Made by a program: the position numbers and the translations under genes
In this document: positions 14,279-17,090 of the stretch, piece after piece
How the letters are laid out: each line of letters opens with the position of its first letter
Position numbering within the stretch: the stretch's first letter is position 1
Source: Sulfuricella sp.
GTDB taxonomy: Bacteria; Pseudomonadota; Gammaproteobacteria; Burkholderiales; Sulfuricellaceae
Assembly: GCA_019911785.1 (NCBI GenBank)
Contig: JAIOJM010000333.1
Location: 1 to 17,090 of the forward strand
Direction of reading: 5' to 3'
DNA: 17,090 nucleotides
The notes under the pieces: model-generated
Told to the model about the DNA's origin: nothing
Database searches by the model: none
Seen by the model: the letters and a program-made list of their open reading frames with translations, nothing else

Positions 14279-15028
14279 ATGAAGAAGACGAGACTAGCTG
14301 CAGCGGCATTATTGGTAATGGGAACGATGGTTAGTTCGGTTTTTGCCGCGGTATCCGTGGATGAGACAGCCATGCTGATGAAGCTTCGCCAAAAATACCC
14401 AAACACCAAATTCCAGTCGGTTAGCCAGTCACAGTTGCCTGGAGTCTATGAAGTCGTGATGGGGCGCAATGTGGCGTACGTGGAGGAAGGGGGGCGCTAT
14501 TTTCTGTTTGGCCACCTTTTCGATATGCAAACACAAACAGATTTGACCGAAGGGAAGATCGGCCCTGACGCGGGTAATGCCAAAGTTTCAAAAGTCGACT
14601 TTTCTGCGCTGCCAATTGCGGATGCTGTTGTCACCGTAAAAGGTACTGGCGCACGCAAGTTGGCTGTCTTCAGTGACCCAGACTGTCCCTATTGCGTACA
14701 GCTGGAGCAGAGCTTGTCAAAGGTCACTGACGTAACGATTTACACCTTCCTCTTCCCCTTGGAACAACTGCACCCGCAGTCTAAAGGCAAGGCAATCGGC
14801 GTTTGGTGCGCCGCCGACAGGGCTAAAGCATGGGCAGAGCTGATGAGCAAGAGCGTGGTTCCCGGCGGCGATTGCGAGAATCCGATTGAGCGCAACATGG
14901 CGCTGGCTGAAAAGTTGGGAATTAACGGTACACCGACCATCATCCTTTCGGATGGCTCAATGCTGCCTGGCGCGCCTTCAGCTGAGAAACTTAACCAGAT
15001 GCTCGGAACCCCAAAGGCTACGAAATGA
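14279..15028 (+). CDS. DsbC-like thiol:disulfide isomerase
   Basis: A 249-residue periplasmic protein. A signal peptide ends at VFA-A (23-24), an N-terminal dimerisation region follows, and a thioredoxin-fold domain starts near 125. The active site is SDPDCPYCVQ with Cys136 and Cys139; E. coli DsbC has CGYC, so the CPYC dipeptide differs and resembles glutaredoxin. Two further cysteines at 177 and 199, and the cis-Pro in GTPTII (Pro219), match DsbC. Role: correcting disulfides in exported transfer proteins such as TraB, TraV and the Cys-bearing OmpA-like lipoprotein (clients inferred). Start ATG 14279 with TGAGGA seven bases away. Its stop overlaps the traV start. Confidence 0.92.
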   Translation: MKKTRLAAAALLVMGTMVSSVFAAVSVDETAMLMKLRQKYPNTKFQSVSQSQLPGVYEVVMGRNVAYVEEGGRYFLFGHLFDMQTQTDLTEGKIGPDAGNAKVSKVDFSALPIADAVVTVKGTGARKLAVFSDPDCPYCVQLEQSLSKVTDVTIYTFLFPLEQLHPQSKGKAIGVWCAADRAKAWAELMSKSVVPGGDCENPIERNMALAEKLGINGTPTIILSDGSMLPGAPSAEKLNQMLGTPKATK

Positions 15029-15615
15029 TCAATACAAGGATTTTGACAATCGCCCTGATTGCTGGGGTCATGAGCGGATGCGCCAATATGAGCGGCCTGG
15101 ATGCCTCAAGCAGCTTTTCCTGTAAGGCGCCAGAGGGTGTGTCGTGCCAGTCAATCTCCGGGGTACACGCCAACGCGAGCAACGGTAACCTGCCTTTCCA
15201 GAAAGGAACGGAAAGCGGCGAGTCGAAGAAAAAAGCCGATGCGAACGACGCGCCCAAAGTCTCGTCTTATGGCGCAAGTGACGTCCAATCACAGAAGGTT
15301 TCGCCACGTGACATGGTGGCGGCTTCATCCGGTATGCCGGTCCGGCAGCCGCCGCTTGTTTTGCGCATATGGATGGCGCCATTCGAAGACGATTCGAGTG
15401 ACCTCCATGACCAGTCCTATTTTTACACCATGGTTCACTCGGGCCGCTGGATGATCGAAGCCAATCGTTCCAACATCGGCAACCAGTACCGCCCGATCTA
15501 TCCATTGAACCGCCAAGGCCGCACGGCTGAAGAACCACAACAACAGGATGCTCAGAAGCTCATGCAAAAGAATGAGTACGAGAACCTGGTCGAAAAACCG
15601 AACATTGCGCAGTAA
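15025..15615 (+). CDS. traV: TraV outer-membrane lipoprotein
   Basis: A 196-residue lipoprotein of the TraV family, the VirB7 counterpart that anchors the TraK/TraB core in the outer membrane. The signal peptide ends in the lipobox MSGC with the lipidated Cys19. Two more cysteines follow in the TraV motif SCKAPEGVSCQSISG (Cys33, Cys41). The central part is a polar, probably disordered linker; the domain around PLVLRIWMAPFEDD (about 110-123) is the conserved C-terminal half. The start overlaps the dsbC stop (ATGA). The stop TAA is part of the ribosome site for traC. Confidence 0.9.
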   Translation: MINTRILTIALIAGVMSGCANMSGLDASSSFSCKAPEGVSCQSISGVHANASNGNLPFQKGTESGESKKKADANDAPKVSSYGASDVQSQKVSPRDMVAASSGMPVRQPPLVLRIWMAPFEDDSSDLHDQSYFYTMVHSGRWMIEANRSNIGNQYRPIYPLNRQGRTAEEPQQQDAQKLMQKNEYENLVEKPNIAQ

Positions 15616-15624
15616 GGAGTTGCC

Positions 15625-17090
15625 GTGGGTGCTATTGGGGATTACTTCAAGCGGTTATTGAAAGACGGTGACGGTGAGCACTACACGCCAACACCAATCG
15701 CAGAGCCGAGTGTTGAAGCGGCCTTTACCCGTTTCGCTGATTTGCTACCGTACGTTGCATGGATGCCGGAGCAGCGGTTGTTTGTGCTCGAAGGCGGAAC
15801 GGAGAACAAGGTAGAAGGCATCGGATTTTGTCTCGAAATGACGCCACAGACGGGCGCGACTCCGGACATGGCCGACCTCCTTTCTACGCTTTTCACCTAT
15901 TTGCCGAAGGGATCCGGCGTTCAATGGACATTGATAGCGACACCACTCATAGACCGTTTTCTGGACTCCTATGTCAATGTTCGCCTTGACCCGCAAGAAG
16001 CCAGAACCTTCGAAGAGGCAAACAAACGCGAACTATACCGGACACTCGCAGAACGTCAGGCGGATCACTTCAGGAAAGGGACGACCATTCCACTAGTCCC
16101 CAACCAGCCGTACCTGTTGCGCGATTTCCGTATCGTGATGAGTGTAGTGATCCCCGCGACTTCTTACGATGATGCGGAGCAACTGGCCGAGATCGTGTCG
16201 CTGCGTGAGACTTGCGCCACAACCCTGAAAACGTATTACCAATTTGAACGTGAATGGGGTCCGGAGGATCTGATCAACTGGTGCGCCATGGTGCTCAATC
16301 CGCAGGAAACGTTCCTGAAGCGCAATGCCCCGCATCTCAATTACGACGAGGGGCGGCCCATTAAGCGTCAGATTATCGCCCCGAATACGGTGATGCGTCC
16401 GACTGAGAACGGATTGGTTTACGGGCTTCCTCAACACAAGAACGAATTTATCGCCCGCTGCATGAGCGTACGCAGCTACCCAAAGGCATGCACCCTGCAT
16501 GCAATGGGATCGTTGATTGGCGATTACATGCAACCGGCAATTGGTTACACAAGCCCGTTCATGATCACGATCGGCATTACGACCCAGGATTTTGAGGAGA
16601 CGCGCGCCGTCACTCAAATGAAATCCGCCCGCGCAACGCAAAAGGCGGACTCTCCAATGGCGAAATTCATGCCCGAGTTGCGCGATATCAAGGACGATTG
16701 GGATATTGCACAACGCTCTTTCGACGAGGGCAAAGGAACGGTCAAGTTGTTTCACCAACTCATCCTGTTTGCCAAGCCGGAGGATATTGCTCGCGCCGAG
16801 CAGTCGGCGCAGGCGGTGTGGCGGTCACGGCAATTCGAAATCGTGGAAGATACATTCATCCAGATCCAGGGGCTTCTTGGGTCGTTACCAATGTCCCTGA
16901 CACCCTCGTTGACCAAGGACATCAAGACAGCTCAACGACTGACAACAAAGACGGTGCCGAATGCGGTGAATATGGCGCCTCTGTTGGCGGAATGGCACGG
17001 CGTCGGTCGTCCGGTCGTGCCTATGTGGGGCCGTCGTGGCCAAGCCATGGGCATTGATCTGTTTGCAAATACATCGGGCAACTACAATGC
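15625..17090 (+). CDS. traC: TraC secretion ATPase, N-terminal part (runs off the window)
   Basis: The TraC/VirB4-type ATPase that powers pilus assembly and DNA export at the inner membrane. GTG at 15625 has TAAGGAG at 15613-15619. The reading frame stays open to the last base, giving 488 codons of a family usually near 800-880 residues. Recognisable features are the FTRFADLLPYVAWMPEQRLFVLEGG start, the middle NPQETFLKRNAP segment and the end ...MWGRRGQAMGIDLFANTSGNYN. That last stretch directly precedes Walker A in TraC proteins, so the nucleotide-binding half lies just outside. No frameshift is seen in the part present. Gene order traV-traC is as in F, without an intervening traR or traP. 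Confidence 0.93.
   Translation, partial: MGAIGDYFKRLLKDGDGEHYTPTPIAEPSVEAAFTRFADLLPYVAWMPEQRLFVLEGGTENKVEGIGFCLEMTPQTGATPDMADLLSTLFTYLPKGSGVQWTLIATPLIDRFLDSYVNVRLDPQEARTFEEANKRELYRTLAERQADHFRKGTTIPLVPNQPYLLRDFRIVMSVVIPATSYDDAEQLAEIVSLRETCATTLKTYYQFEREWGPEDLINWCAMVLNPQETFLKRNAPHLNYDEGRPIKRQIIAPNTVMRPTENGLVYGLPQHKNEFIARCMSVRSYPKACTLHAMGSLIGDYMQPAIGYTSPFMITIGITTQDFEETRAVTQMKSARATQKADSPMAKFMPELRDIKDDWDIAQRSFDEGKGTVKLFHQLILFAKPEDIARAEQSAQAVWRSRQFEIVEDTFIQIQGLLGSLPMSLTPSLTKDIKTAQRLTTKTVPNAVNMAPLLAEWHGVGRPVVPMWGRRGQAMGIDLFANTSGNYN

Noticed and set aside
16093..16758. Minus-strand ORF of 221 residues inside traC
   Set aside because: Composition is that of a shadow frame and the plus strand codes clear TraC sequence.
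1..17090. CRISPR arrays, tRNA or rRNA genes, insertion sequences
   Set aside because: No spaced repeats, RNA gene signatures, transposase motifs or terminal inverted repeats were seen.

Overview
The window is a conjugative-transfer region from an integrative and conjugative element or a conjugative plasmid of a Gram-negative proteobacterium. Outer-membrane, lipoprotein and periplasmic proteins are abundant, and codon use is of moderate G+C by eye. The transfer genes are of the F-type (MPF_F) family. The coupling protein and relaxase-like protein resemble those of SXT/R391 elements and IncA/C plasmids. No integrase, replication gene, att site or resistance gene lies in the window, so ICE and plasmid cannot be told apart, and I do not name a host.

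Layout. (1) 1-2736: the 3' end of an outer-membrane beta-barrel gene overlaps the start of a membrane-bound NarL-type histidine kinase gene. A NarL/FixJ-type response regulator gene is convergent with the kinase gene, and their stop codons overlap. (2) 2737-2916: an intergenic region with a perfect 14-bp inverted repeat. (3) 2917-3995: two overlapping genes for FlhD-like and FlhC-like proteins, the class of SetCD/AcaCD master activators of conjugation. The FlhC zinc cysteines are intact. (4) 4089-9069: a MobH/TraI_2-family protein whose expected HHH and HD metal ligands appear to be missing, a TraD coupling ATPase, a small uncharacterised protein and a DUF4400 membrane protein. (5) 9155-10687: a lytic transglycosylase, an OmpA-like lipoprotein and a small possible DNA-binding protein. 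(6) 10753 to the end: traA (pilin), traL, traE, traK, traB, dsbC-like, traV and the N-terminal 488 codons of traC. The window stops just before the expected Walker A of TraC.

How the genes may work together. The two-component system could give envelope or environmental input. The FlhDC-like pair probably switches on the transfer operons. A repeated upstream sequence (4008-4048 and 9073-9113) precedes both the traI operon and the transglycosylase-to-traC block, and is the best candidate binding site for that activator. TraI and TraD prepare and couple the DNA, while TraA/L/E/K/B/V/C, DsbC, the transglycosylase and the OmpA-like lipoprotein build the envelope-spanning channel and pilus. The most notable points are the degenerate TraI_2 protein, the duplicated candidate operator, the activator genes beside traI, and the mixed gene order (F-like pilin position, dsbC between traB and traV).
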